Shown in pieces: positions 51,230 to 60,046 of a stretch of DNA of 64,000 nucleotides (its first letter is position 1; each line of letters starts with the position of its first letter). This stretch comes from Sulfurimonas sp. RIFCSPLOWO2_12_36_12 (lineage in GTDB: Bacteria > Campylobacterota > Campylobacteria > Campylobacterales > Sulfurimonadaceae): assembly GCA_001829675.1 (NCBI GenBank), contig MIBZ01000019.1, positions 1-64,000 of the forward strand, read 5' to 3'. Below the pieces are notes generated by a model. The model saw nothing but the letters and a program-made list of their open reading frames with translations. It ran no database searches and was not told the DNA's origin. A program made the position numbers and the translations under genes.

Positions 51230-53059
51230 CTAAATATAAAGCGAAGAGACTCTGTTTTTCCCATCCCTTTTCGCTTTGTATAGTTCATCATCTACCATTT
51301 TATAGATATCATCCGTTGAGAACGACTTGCCTGTTTGAGTAAAATCCGCAACAATTACGCCGCAAGATATAGTAAGTACGCCAAAGGGATGGTTTCCTTT
51401 GTGCTCTATATTTAAATCTTCAATATTTTCTAGCAGTTTTACTATAAAGCTATCAATATTATCACTATTTTTGATGTTTAGTATTGCGGCAAACTCTTCT
51501 CCGCCGACTCTAAATACAAAGTCGCCCGCTCTGTTAAAATAAGATTTTAATTTTTTTGATATGGTAATTAGCGCTTTGTCCCCCATCTGGTGACCGTACA
51601 TGTCATTGTAGTTTTTAAAGTTGTCTATATCGCACATAAATAGGCAAAATTTATTTTTTTCTCTTATTGCATAAGATAGCTCTTTTTGAAAAATCTCGTC
51701 AAAAAAGCGTCTGTTGTAGAGATTTGTTAATGCATCGGTTATGCTGAGTTTTTCTACCGTTTTTCTATCGGTTATATCTTTTGCCACCATTATGTATCCT
51801 AGTTTTTCTCCTTTAAAACTGTAGTAGGGAGCTATTGAGACATCTATCCAAAAAGGAGTGCCGTCTTTTTTTCTATTTTTAAATTCTCCATTCCATTGAT
51901 TATCGGATGAGATGCTCTCCCATAGCTCTTTAAAAAGATTTGTCTCTTTATAATCGCGTATAATATCGTGGCTTTTTCCTACCAGCTCTGATTTTTCGTA
52001 ACCGCATACTAAGCAAAAAGCTTTGCTTATATCTGTAATAATTCCGTCACAATCGGTATAGGAGACTATTACATGATTGTCTATTATTTTGTTAAATTCA
52101 TCTCTTTTATGCTGAAACTCTTTTTCCCAAGTTGTATCAATCGCTATGCCGCAAATTTTTATCTCTTCATTTTCATCTTTTAGAGGAAATTTTTTTACAA
52201 AAAAGATTTTTCTCTCATTTTCTAAGTTTACTTCTATTTCGACTGTGGTTGACCTTTGCTCATTTATTACCCTTAAATCGCCGGCATTTAAAATTTTAAC
52301 TACTTCTTTAGGAAAAAAATCTGCATCTTTTTTTCCTACTATCTCTGTGCTAAAAATTTTGAAAAAGGCGCTATTGGCAAATATATATGTTCCGTCTCTA
52401 CTCTTTTCAAATATAATAGAGTCTATAGCGTCGAAAATATTCTTCATGTTATTTTTTTCGATATGTATGACTTTTAGATATTTGTCAAGATAGCGTAGAG
52501 ATTTTTTAAATATAACTCGGTAGTAAAACATAATCAGTATAATATTTAAAATGCCGATAATTGAGAGTTTTTTAAGCGTGTCTAGGTGTATTTGATTATA
52601 ACTTTGTTCACAATAATCAACAAAATTATTAAACGCGTCAAATATCTCATCTCTGTTGTTTATAAGCTCTACATGTAATTTTTCATTTGGGGCTTTGATA
52701 TATGCGTGTGTCGTCTCAATAAAATCTTTTATTGGTTTGTTTTTTAAACTCTCTATGCTGATATTAGGTGTATTTGTTTTGATTAGATTTAAAAGTTCTT
52801 TTTCATTTGAAGAGTACTCGGATACTCTTGTTTTTAATCTCTCAAACGCATCTTTGTCATTTAGTAAAAAATGATTGTTAAGTTCAAAAATAATTTTTTG
52901 GGAAAGCACGCGTTGTTTACCGGCAATATTGATTAATTCAGCGTAATATTTGCTTTTATACCCCATATGTAAAAGCGTAATAATTCCAAATAGAAAAAGA
53001 AAAAAAATCAATATCAGCATTGTAAAATTTAATTTTTTTAGTTTATAAATATCTGACAC
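51230..53059 (-). CDS. Membrane diguanylate cyclase with two PAS domains
   Basis: A 609-residue protein. TM1 about 12-30, a periplasmic helical domain with NIT/PilJ-like features (GKQRVLSQKIIFELNNHFLL), TM2 about 165-182, then PAS1 (about 210-310), PAS2 (about 320-435, YTDCDGIITDISKAFCLVC, KDGTPFWIDVSIAP) and GGDEF (about 445-609). The signature is VGGEEF preceded by RAGD, so active and product-inhibited. A GTG start fits AGAGG 5 bases upstream. Signals could be small ligands or redox state; no haem or flavin motif is obvious. Confidence 0.88.
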   Translation of the reverse strand: MSDIYKLKKLNFTMLILIFFLFLFGIITLLHMGYKSKYYAELINIAGKQRVLSQKIIFELNNHFLLNDKDAFERLKTRVSEYSSNEKELLNLIKTNTPNISIESLKNKPIKDFIETTHAYIKAPNEKLHVELINNRDEIFDAFNNFVDYCEQSYNQIHLDTLKKLSIIGILNIILIMFYYRVIFKKSLRYLDKYLKVIHIEKNNMKNIFDAIDSIIFEKSRDGTYIFANSAFFKIFSTEIVGKKDADFFPKEVVKILNAGDLRVINEQRSTTVEIEVNLENERKIFFVKKFPLKDENEEIKICGIAIDTTWEKEFQHKRDEFNKIIDNHVIVSYTDCDGIITDISKAFCLVCGYEKSELVGKSHDIIRDYKETNLFKELWESISSDNQWNGEFKNRKKDGTPFWIDVSIAPYYSFKGEKLGYIMVAKDITDRKTVEKLSITDALTNLYNRRFFDEIFQKELSYAIREKNKFCLFMCDIDNFKNYNDMYGHQMGDKALITISKKLKSYFNRAGDFVFRVGGEEFAAILNIKNSDNIDSFIVKLLENIEDLNIEHKGNHPFGVLTISCGVIVADFTQTGKSFSTDDIYKMVDDELYKAKRDGKNRVSSLYI

Positions 53060-53199
53060 ATTTACCTCTTTTTATTTGAGTATAATGACTTAGTTTACGT
53101 CATTTCAGGCCTAATCCAAAACCTAAATTTATGATTAAACTAGAGACATTAATTTCATAAAAATAGTTGGCTCATTTTACTTTATAAGGAGATTTTTTT

Positions 53200-53273
53200 A
53201 AACCCACTATGGTGGTTTGATAAAAAACTACTATAAAACTAAACTAAAGTCAAAAAATTACCATAGTGGGTTT
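53200..53273. promoter_or_regulatory. Perfect 14-bp inverted repeat upstream of the XRE gene
   Basis: AAACCCACTATGGT (53200-53213) and ACCATAGTGGGTTT (53260-53273) are exact inverted copies 46 bp apart; the right copy ends 2 bp before the ATG at 53276, where a ribosome site would be. The left arm continues into GGTTT, making CCACTATGGTGG a small palindrome of its own. This fits paired operators for the adjacent XRE regulator. Confidence 0.65.
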
Positions 53274-53275
53274 GT

Positions 53276-53524
53276 ATGAAATTTGAGTTTTCAAAAGAAG
53301 AACTAGAAGATATCCACAGAAGGATAGGGCTTGCCGTAAAAAAATATAGAGAATATAAAGGATTCACCCAGCTTGATTTATCTTTAGAAATGGGCAACAA
53401 GTCTGTAAGTCTAGTCTCTGCCGCAGAGCTATTTACAAACAAAAAACGTTTTAATATAGGGCACCTTTATAAAATATCCAAGATTCTAAATATTCCAATG
53501 GCTTCCTTTTTTGAGGAAACATAA
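53276..53524 (+). CDS. XRE-family helix-turn-helix regulator
   Basis: An 82-residue protein, mostly one Cro/CI-type HTH domain: RIGLAVKKYREYKGFTQLDLSLEMG (helices 1-2) and ISKILNIPMASFF at the end. The recognition-helix region is NKSVSLVSAAEL. There is no clear Shine-Dalgarno site; the right arm of the inverted repeat takes its place. Probable autoregulator. No toxin or other partner gene is beside it. The stop is 5 bp from that of the convergent EI24-like gene. Confidence 0.85.
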   Translation: MKFEFSKEELEDIHRRIGLAVKKYREYKGFTQLDLSLEMGNKSVSLVSAAELFTNKKRFNIGHLYKISKILNIPMASFFEET

Positions 53525-53529
53525 AGTAG

Positions 53530-54309
53530 TTAGATATTCCTTATCTTTTTAACCTCCGTAAAATATGTGTGTCCCAAGTAAATTACATAAAAAACCGCCC
53601 CAAAAAATATGGCGAACGGCACAAGCGATATAAGATAGAGTGCTAAAGTTTTCACTCTCAGGCTGTTTGCACTAAAAAAACTTATCTGCTTATCTTCCTC
53701 TTTTGTGGATATATTTGAAGAGACATCAAATGTCAGCATTTTGTGAAAAAAGTAGTAGAGCGGTATATTTAGCGCAACTATGTTTATAAGCGGAATAAAA
53801 TAAAACGGTATCAATAAAATAAAAAGTAAAATCATAGTTGCCGCCCATTTTAGAGCCAAGAAAATGGAGTAGAGTATGTTTGAGTGTCCAATCATCTCAA
53901 CATCCATATAGTGTCTTGCTTGAAGCTCCCTCAGGATAAACGGGGTTAAAAAACCTATGATAATAACAGCTACAAAAATAGAGATATAGATAGTTAAAAA
54001 ACCGCCTATTGCATAGATGAAAAAAGTTGCCAGCCAAGAAGTTATGGCATAACTCATCAAAAATTGGATAATCGCAGAACCTTCAAGTTTGGCATCGATA
54101 CTCTCAGTATGAGGAATGCCGTTTTCTATGGTGGTTTGAGAGCTTTGCAGTTGTAAGGTGCCAAGTTGTTCAATGCCGATTCCGGCTATGATAAAAAAGA
54201 GGATGTACATAACTATTAAGCTGATTACTAAAGGCAACACCGAGTATTTCAGCATTTTTGGAGTCAAAAAATCCTTGATACTAAGCAGCAGTATATTTTT
54301 TTCGCTCAT
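53530..54309 (-). CDS. EI24/CysZ-like membrane protein
   Basis: A 259-residue integral membrane protein with about six hydrophobic segments, matching the EI24 family layout (LLLSIKDFLTPKMLKYS at the start; FYFIPLINIVALNIPLYYFF; FFSANSLRVKTLALYLISLVP). CysZ members carry sulfate, but the family is wide, so the substrate is open. I choose ATG 54309, six bases after GGAG and overlapping the upstream stop (ATGA). It ends a three-gene unit with LemA and DUF3137 proteins. Confidence 0.8.
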   Translation of the reverse strand: MSEKNILLLSIKDFLTPKMLKYSVLPLVISLIVMYILFFIIAGIGIEQLGTLQLQSSQTTIENGIPHTESIDAKLEGSAIIQFLMSYAITSWLATFFIYAIGGFLTIYISIFVAVIIIGFLTPFILRELQARHYMDVEMIGHSNILYSIFLALKWAATMILLFILLIPFYFIPLINIVALNIPLYYFFHKMLTFDVSSNISTKEEDKQISFFSANSLRVKTLALYLISLVPFAIFFGAVFYVIYLGHTYFTEVKKIRNI

Positions 54310-55247
54310 CTTTTGCTCCATAATTTTTGATTTAACTTCAGTTCTTCTACAACGCCGATGGCTAAATGCAATGTTTTTATATATTCCATAGCTACTTTAT
54401 AATCTAAAAGTGAATGAAATATGGCCGGCTCAAACAAATCTTTGTCATAACTGACAGCCATATAGATATGAGTGCCGATAAATGAGATATAAACAGAATG
54501 TTTTGATTTGTGTTTAAAAGCAAGCAGTTTTTTCATAAGCGAGTGGGATAAAATATATCTGGCTTCTATCTGGTTTGTGGAGTAGACTACAAACTCTTTT
54601 TCAAACTCAGGGTCATCCATTTTAACCAACTCATCTCTGGAGGCATTGTTTGATTGTAGCCAATGTCCGATTATGTCTCCAAATGTGCTTTGAGCGGTAT
54701 CGGGCAAAATTACCGTTTCACCCATAAAATGCTTGTTAAAGTCGGCAACTATAAAAAGCCCTTGAAATATAGTGCTCCAGCTATCTTTACCTTTTGAGTT
54801 TTGATTTTTCTTTTGGGCATGTATGTCTGAAAACTGGATATTTATACCATCGATTTGACCTTTTACATAATCGTTTCCGCTCATCCTATCAGGCGTGTCA
54901 AAGAGCTTTGAGTGTTCAAAAAGATACTCTGAGATATGTGTTGCAGAAGAGTAGAGCAGAGAGCTGTCAATGGCATGAACAAGCGGTTTTATTACGCCCA
55001 TTTTAAATTCATGTGTATAGTCGTGTACCAAAAATTTATATATTATAGCGCCAAAAGCAATATAGGCAAAGAGTATAAATTCGTAAAAGTTGCCCAATTT
55101 ATAAGCGACAGCGGCAAAAACAACCGTACAAATAATAGCGATAGAAATGATTTTATGTCTGAGGCTTTTTCTATCGCTTTCCAGTTTTTCTAAAGTAGGA
55201 AATAGATTTTTGTAGTAAAAGTCGGTAAGCTCACTTACGCTTTTCAT
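54306..55247 (-). CDS. DUF3137 domain protein
   Basis: A 313-residue protein. Two TM segments near residues 30-70 are followed by a soluble domain (about 85-300) of the DUF3137 type: IDGINIQFSDIHAQ, IFQGLFIVADFNKHF, VYSTNQIEARYILSHSLM and HSVYISFIGTHIYMAV. Function is unknown. DUF3137 genes often sit beside lemA, as here (11 bp), which suggests a shared envelope role. Confidence 0.85.
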   Translation of the reverse strand: MKSVSELTDFYYKNLFPTLEKLESDRKSLRHKIISIAIICTVVFAAVAYKLGNFYEFILFAYIAFGAIIYKFLVHDYTHEFKMGVIKPLVHAIDSSLLYSSATHISEYLFEHSKLFDTPDRMSGNDYVKGQIDGINIQFSDIHAQKKNQNSKGKDSWSTIFQGLFIVADFNKHFMGETVILPDTAQSTFGDIIGHWLQSNNASRDELVKMDDPEFEKEFVVYSTNQIEARYILSHSLMKKLLAFKHKSKHSVYISFIGTHIYMAVSYDKDLFEPAIFHSLLDYKVAMEYIKTLHLAIGVVEELKLNQKLWSKR

Positions 55248-55258
55248 TTTTGCAGCCT

Positions 55259-55813
55259 TTAGCTAAAAAGCTCTTTGACATCTACATTTTTGCGCTCATT
55301 TTCAACTATCTCAAACACCTGTTTTCTTCTGTAGTTCATCAAAGAAGCCATAAAGCTTGTCGGAACCATCTCGATTGCATTGTTGTAGTCAGTTACGCTC
55401 TGGTTATAAGCTCTTCTAACAGCCGATATCTGCTCCTCAATCTCATGCAGAGTGTGTTGGAGGTGCATAACATTTTCATTTGCTTTAAGTTCAGGGTAAT
55501 TTTCAACCGCCACCATAATAGAGCCAAGAGCGGAGCTGATTTTTGCATCAAGAGCGATTTTGTGAGCATCACTTATATCCGGTTTGGTTGCCTCTGCACG
55601 AAGCTTTGTAACTTCCTCTAAAAGCGACTTTTCATGCTCCATATATTTGCTTACAGAGGCAACAAGGTTTGGGATGAGGTCGTATCTTTTTTTAAGAACG
55701 GTGTCGACACTTGCAAAGATGTTCTCAACCTGATTTTTTTTGGCAATAAGCGAGTTGTACATTAAAACTAAGATTAGAGCTAGAACAATTAAGATAATTA
55801 ACGGTATTGACAT
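55259..55813 (-). CDS. lemA: LemA family protein
   Basis: A 184-residue protein with one N-terminal TM helix (about 2-20) and the LemA helical domain: LIAKKNQVENIFASVDTVLK, KKRYDLIPNLVASV and RAYNQSVTDYNNAIEMVP. LemA proteins are membrane-anchored with the helical bundle outside the cytoplasm; their role is unclear. I choose ATG 55813 (MSIPLIILIV), with AGGA upstream, over the ORF start at 55843. Confidence 0.9.
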   Translation of the reverse strand: MSIPLIILIVLALILVLMYNSLIAKKNQVENIFASVDTVLKKRYDLIPNLVASVSKYMEHEKSLLEEVTKLRAEATKPDISDAHKIALDAKISSALGSIMVAVENYPELKANENVMHLQHTLHEIEEQISAVRRAYNQSVTDYNNAIEMVPTSFMASLMNYRRKQVFEIVENERKNVDVKELFS

Positions 55814-55966
55814 ACATAAATCCTTTTGTTGTGGTTGGTGCAATAGTTTATCTAAAAATCATTAAAATATTTCAAGATTTTTTTATATTCGATTAAGATG
55901 CTTAGATGTATAGTGTTTGCAGATATGTTGATAGATGGCGTACCTAAATAATCATAGGAAAATATC

Positions 55967-56113
55967 ATGATAGAGCTTATCGCCATAATATTCGTTGTTC
56001 TTTGGCTTTTGGGGTTAGTTACCTCTTATACGATGGGCGGGTTCATTCATATTCTTTTGGTTATAGCAATCGTGGTGATTTTAGTTCGTGTTATTCAAGG
56101 CAGGCGTTTATAA
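55967..56113 (+). CDS. 48-residue membrane protein of the lmo0937/DUF5670 type
   Basis: A short gene encoding 48 residues: a start MIELIAIIFVVLWLLG, a Gly-containing turn (TSYTMGGFIHILL) and a second helix ending RVIQGRRL. This two-helix pattern with the basic tail is that of the lmo0937 family of small membrane proteins, often stress-induced; function unknown. AGGAAA lies 5 bases before the ATG. It precedes another small membrane protein by 28 bp. Confidence 0.78.
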   Translation: MIELIAIIFVVLWLLGLVTSYTMGGFIHILLVIAIVVILVRVIQGRRL

Positions 56114-56141
56114 GTACAAAATTTATATCAGGAGATTTAAG

Positions 56142-56336
56142 ATGACAAAAAACATAGGTAAAGTAGATAAAGTAGCTAGAATTGTTGTTGGTGTGATTTT
56201 TATTGTTCTTGGCATGATGACGGGAAGTTGGCTGGGTCTTATAGGTATTATTCCTATCGCAACAGCGGTTATAAATTGGTGTCCGCTTTATGATTTGCTT
56301 AAGATGAATACCTGCAACGATAAGTGCGAAAGTTAG
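56142..56336 (+). CDS. DUF2892 (YgaP-type transmembrane domain) small protein
   Basis: A 64-residue protein starting MTKNIGKVDKVARIVVG, with two TM helices and the family end INWCPLYDLLKMNTCNDKC. This is the inner-membrane domain found at the C-terminus of YgaP rhodanese. ATG 56142 is chosen because GGAG lies upstream; the frame extends to 56088 but that part is not family-like. Function of the stand-alone form is unknown. Confidence 0.88.
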   Translation: MTKNIGKVDKVARIVVGVIFIVLGMMTGSWLGLIGIIPIATAVINWCPLYDLLKMNTCNDKCES

Positions 56337-56365
56337 AGTTTATCTAAGCAAACTTTTTTCAAATT

Positions 56366-56379
56366 CCCACATTCGTGGG
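56366..56379. other. Hairpin between convergent genes
   Basis: CCCAC (56366-56370) and GTGGG (56375-56379) form a small stem over ATTC. No T-run follows on either strand, so terminator function is doubtful. Confidence 0.35.
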
Positions 56380-56403
56380 GGATTAATGTCGATAAATAAT
56401 GAT

Positions 56404-57600
56404 TCAGACTCTAGTTATATCCCTAGCCGCCAAATAACCGCTTGCCCATGCAAATGCAAAGTTGTAGCCGCCTCTACGGCCAACTACATCTAAAACTTCC
56501 CCGCAGAAGTAGAGGTTTTTTTGTTTTAAAGATTCCATTGTTTTTGGGTTTATCTCTATTGTATCAACTCCGCCGCCGCTTACCTCTGCATGGCGAAAAC
56601 CATGAGTGTCGCTTACTTCAAAACGCCAGTTAAGCATCTGATTTGCTATTTTTTTGCTGAGTTTTATATCTATTTCATCGCCATGAATTGAAGCCGAGAT
56701 ATTCAAATCTTCCAAAACGCCATGAGCAATTTTAAGCGGAAGCAGACCGGTTAAAATATCCAAAATTGTCATCTGCTTCGTCGAGGCAGCCACCTTGCCT
56801 ATGTGGTTTGAGAGTTTTTGCGCATCAAACTTCGGAAGCAGGTTTATAGAGATAGTTACATTTGAGGAGTCCATCAGCGCCATACTTGCTTTTTGAGAGA
56901 TGTCCAAGATTGCAAAACCTGAAACCCCGTAGTCCGTAAAAAGTATATCTCCGCTAGAAGTCAGCTCTTTTTTGTTGTTTACGAGCAGTGTCACTTCGCC
57001 GTCTATCTTGGCTCCGCTCATTTTTTTTGCAATTTTGGAATTTAGATGAAGCTGTACAAGAGATGGATATGTCGGGATGATGTTATGCCCAAACTCTTTT
57101 GCAAACTCCAAACCGTCTCTGTTTCCGCCAAGCTGCGTTGCCGCCTCGGAGCCTGTTGCAACTACTACCGAGTCATAATCGTTTAGGAGTTTTTTTACAT
57201 CCGTGATTTTTGTGTCGATATGGAAATGCACGCCGAGATTTTTGGCATGAGTGATTAAGAGAGAAGCTACGCTCTTTGCTTCGTTGCTGAGCGGATAAAC
57301 CCGTCCGTCATCTTTTATGTCAAGCAAAAGCCCAATACTATTACAAAATTTCTCAAACTCACTAAATCCAAACTCTTTAAGCGCATAATCTGCAAAGTGA
57401 GGATTTTGTGAGAAGTAGTCGTTTGAAGATAAGTTTTTGTTTGTGATATTGCAACGCCCGTTTCCCGAAGCCAAAATCTTTTTAGCACATTTTGGATTTT
57501 GTTCAAAAATATCCACATCTACATCGCCCTTAGCACAAAAAATAGCGCACAAAAGCCCAGAAGCCCCGCCGCCGATGATTGCTACTTTTTTGTTTTTCAT
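56404..57600 (-). CDS. HI0933/BaiN-type flavoprotein (NAD(P)/FAD-dependent oxidoreductase)
   Basis: A 398-residue flavoprotein. The FAD-binding GxGxxG is at the start (KVAIIGGGASGLLCAIF), followed by ILASGNGRCNITN, typical of the HI0933 family, and the C-terminal FAD contact LYFCGEVLDVVGRRGGYNFA. The substrate is unknown. I choose ATG 57600, 7 bp after the dgkA stop; an in-frame TTG at 57624 is possible but adds residues before the Rossmann strand. Confidence 0.9.
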   Translation of the reverse strand: MKNKKVAIIGGGASGLLCAIFCAKGDVDVDIFEQNPKCAKKILASGNGRCNITNKNLSSNDYFSQNPHFADYALKEFGFSEFEKFCNSIGLLLDIKDDGRVYPLSNEAKSVASLLITHAKNLGVHFHIDTKITDVKKLLNDYDSVVVATGSEAATQLGGNRDGLEFAKEFGHNIIPTYPSLVQLHLNSKIAKKMSGAKIDGEVTLLVNNKKELTSSGDILFTDYGVSGFAILDISQKASMALMDSSNVTISINLLPKFDAQKLSNHIGKVAASTKQMTILDILTGLLPLKIAHGVLEDLNISASIHGDEIDIKLSKKIANQMLNWRFEVSDTHGFRHAEVSGGGVDTIEINPKTMESLKQKNLYFCGEVLDVVGRRGGYNFAFAWASGYLAARDITRV

Positions 57601-57607
57601 TTGAAAC

Positions 57608-57970
57608 TTATTGGCAAATATCAACTAATACGATTGCCCAAGTTACAACAAATACAAAAATACTTAAAAAAACTATCGTACTTCCGACATCTTTCGCTCG
57701 TCCTGCCATATGGTGATGATCTAGAGTAACCAAGTCAACGACTCTCTCAATAGCGCTGTTTGTAGCCTCTGCCATCAACATCCCCATAAGAGATATAAAC
57801 ATCAGGGCTTTGTTGACTAAAGTAGTGTCAATAAATATAATTACAGGAATTAAAATCAGAGTTAAAATAAGTTCAATTTTAAATGATGTCTCCGTTTGGA
57901 TTAAATCTTTTAATCCGCTTAGTGCATAACCTGTGTTTTTGAAAAAATTATACCTTGGCTGGTTGCGCAA
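57608..57970 (-). CDS. dgkA: Diacylglycerol kinase
   Basis: A 120-residue three-helix membrane enzyme that returns diacylglycerol to phosphatidate, important where membrane sulfatase-type transferases use phospholipids. Motifs: NTGYALSGLKDL, ETSFKIEL, and the active-site MLMAEATNSAIERVVDLV. It starts with TTG at 57970, supported by AAAGGA 6 bases upstream. The neighbouring LTA-synthase-like transferase would release diacylglycerol, so the pairing makes sense (inference). Confidence 0.93.
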   Translation of the reverse strand: MRNQPRYNFFKNTGYALSGLKDLIQTETSFKIELILTLILIPVIIFIDTTLVNKALMFISLMGMLMAEATNSAIERVVDLVTLDHHHMAGRAKDVGSTIVFLSIFVFVVTWAIVLVDICQ

Positions 57971-58017
57971 TATATATCCTTTTAATCTGTCTCGTATTTT
58001 TTAGTAATTTTACCATT

Positions 58018-59946
58018 TTATCTATATAATTTTTTATCATATAAATTGTCTAAGGTTAAGACAAACGCCAGCGCATCTTTTTCCAGTTCAGTGTCATGTT
58101 CGGCAAGGATTAGATGAGCGTTTTTATCCAAATATGAAGCCGGCTTTTTATACGAAAATGTAACTGCCTCTTTATTTGGAGCAATAATTGAAACTTTATC
58201 ATCCACACGCAATGCGTAAGTTCCATGAAACTCCATCAGCGAGATATTTTGTTTTTTATCACTAAAAATGGAGTGTCCCATAATAGGATATTTCAAGTCA
58301 AGCCCGATTAAATCTAACGCTGTTGCCAGGACATCGGGTTGTGTTGCGATTTTGTCATAGGTCATAGGTTTAATTCCGCCTCCCAATATTAGGGCAGGAA
58401 TATGAAACATATCAACAGGAACCATATCACCGCCATAAACTCTAACATTATGGTCCGCAACTACTACAAAAACAGTATCTTTATAATACTCCTCTTTTTT
58501 TGCAAGTTCAAACAGACGCCCGATAGCGTAATCTGCATATTTAACAGCATTTTTCACGCTGTTTGCAGGAACTCCATCGATTAACTCGATTTTTTCGCAT
58601 GGGTACTCAAACGGAGAGTGGTTTGATTGTGAAAACATAACCGTAGCAAATTTTTGATTTTTGGCATGCATCTTTTTAAACTCTTCGTTTGCTCTCTCAG
58701 CTAAATCTCCGTCACACACTCCCCATGGAGCGACAAAACTAGGATTCTCAAAGCATGGCTGGTCTATGATTTCATCAAACCCATTTCCGACATACCAACT
58801 TCGCATATTGTCAAATCTGCTCTCTCCGCCATACATAAAAGTTGTGTGATAGTCAAATGGCTTTAGCGCCGTTGCAATAGTAAAAAAGTCACTTTGGGAT
58901 TTAGTTCTCTTTAATACTCCCTCACCGGGAACTGCAAGGTTTCCGGCAGAAGTTCCAGCCAAGCCTCTAATGCTTCTAGTACCGTTTGAGTATAAATCTT
59001 TAAATAAAATTCCCTCTTTGCTTAATCTATTTAAATTTGGCGTAATTCCTTTTTCTCCGCCGGTTGCTTCAACAAACTGGTAGCCCAAACTCTCTTGAAC
59101 AAAGATAACCAAGTTCTTTGGCTTTGTTGTTTTAAAGTGGCTCTCTTCAGACCTTGAGAATGGGGAGGCAGCATCTATGCTTTGAATATCTAGTCTATTT
59201 TGAACCCTAGAGAGCGCCTCTTTGATATCCATTTTTCCGTATCGTTTTTGTATCTCTCCGCTTCCGTGTCTGTTGTTGATATATACAGCATAAACAATAC
59301 TAAATATAGAGTTTTTTGTTATCTCGTTGACCATTCTGTTCGTTGTGTACATTGCATCGGATGTGTTGGCAGGTCTGTGACCAAATGATGAACGTGCACC
59401 CATAAACAGCAGTAAAAATAGAGGTAAAAACAGAATCAATCGTTTTTTATAGCTTGTGTCAAACAGTGCTGTGACACTATCTTTGGCGTATTTCAGATAT
59501 AGATATATGAAAATACCTATCATGCTGAATGTTATAAAGAGTTCCGGCTTATAGTCGGCAAATATCATTGCAAACACTTCTTTTGGATAGACTAGATACT
59601 CAACAAAAAGGTAGTTTGGTCGCACATCATACTGAGCTATGAATGGAAAAGTTGCATTTTCTATATAGATAATGATTGATAAAACTACCAAAAAGTAGTA
59701 CTTTAAAAATTTATTTACAAAATATTTTAATCTCTGGGGAGTGAGCGTTAGAAGCATCATAGGAATAAGCAAAAATACGGAGGCGGTTATGGTGTCCATT
59801 CTCAGACCGTGGATGAAAGTCAGCCAGTAATCTACACCGCTCTCTTTAAAGTTGTCGAAATATAATATAAACAGAGACAACCTGCCTATAAAAAATATCA
59901 ATATCATATATAGATAATATTTTAGTAATTGTTTAAAAATGCCCAT
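58018..59946 (-). CDS. LTA synthase-like membrane sulfatase (phospholipid headgroup transferase)
   Basis: A 642-residue protein with five N-terminal TM segments (about 10-185) and an extracytoplasmic sulfatase-fold domain (about 270-625). Seen motifs: KNLVIFVQESLGYQF (metal Glu), NGTRSIRGLAGTSAG (the nucleophile Thr is probably the one in TRS), TTFMYGGESRFDNMRSW and VVADHNVRVYGG (metal Asp/His). Family members transfer phosphoglycerol or phosphoethanolamine from phospholipids to envelope glycans. In a Gram-negative cell a periplasmic glucan or glycolipid acceptor is more likely than lipoteichoic acid. It has AAGGA before its ATG. Confidence 0.88.
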   Translation of the reverse strand: MGIFKQLLKYYLYMILIFFIGRLSLFILYFDNFKESGVDYWLTFIHGLRMDTITASVFLLIPMMLLTLTPQRLKYFVNKFLKYYFLVVLSIIIYIENATFPFIAQYDVRPNYLFVEYLVYPKEVFAMIFADYKPELFITFSMIGIFIYLYLKYAKDSVTALFDTSYKKRLILFLPLFLLLFMGARSSFGHRPANTSDAMYTTNRMVNEITKNSIFSIVYAVYINNRHGSGEIQKRYGKMDIKEALSRVQNRLDIQSIDAASPFSRSEESHFKTTKPKNLVIFVQESLGYQFVEATGGEKGITPNLNRLSKEGILFKDLYSNGTRSIRGLAGTSAGNLAVPGEGVLKRTKSQSDFFTIATALKPFDYHTTFMYGGESRFDNMRSWYVGNGFDEIIDQPCFENPSFVAPWGVCDGDLAERANEEFKKMHAKNQKFATVMFSQSNHSPFEYPCEKIELIDGVPANSVKNAVKYADYAIGRLFELAKKEEYYKDTVFVVVADHNVRVYGGDMVPVDMFHIPALILGGGIKPMTYDKIATQPDVLATALDLIGLDLKYPIMGHSIFSDKKQNISLMEFHGTYALRVDDKVSIIAPNKEAVTFSYKKPASYLDKNAHLILAEHDTELEKDALAFVLTLDNLYDKKLYR

Positions 59947-60046
59947 TTTTTTCCTTGCGTACTGTATATTTGAAATAATACAGCAATCAAGTTATCGAAA
60001 TATAAACAGAAATAATAATAAATTTATATTTAGTTAATAAAAAAGT

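Noticed and set aside
55250-55621. 123-codon plus-strand frame
   Set aside because: Runs antisense through lemA, which has clear family motifs.
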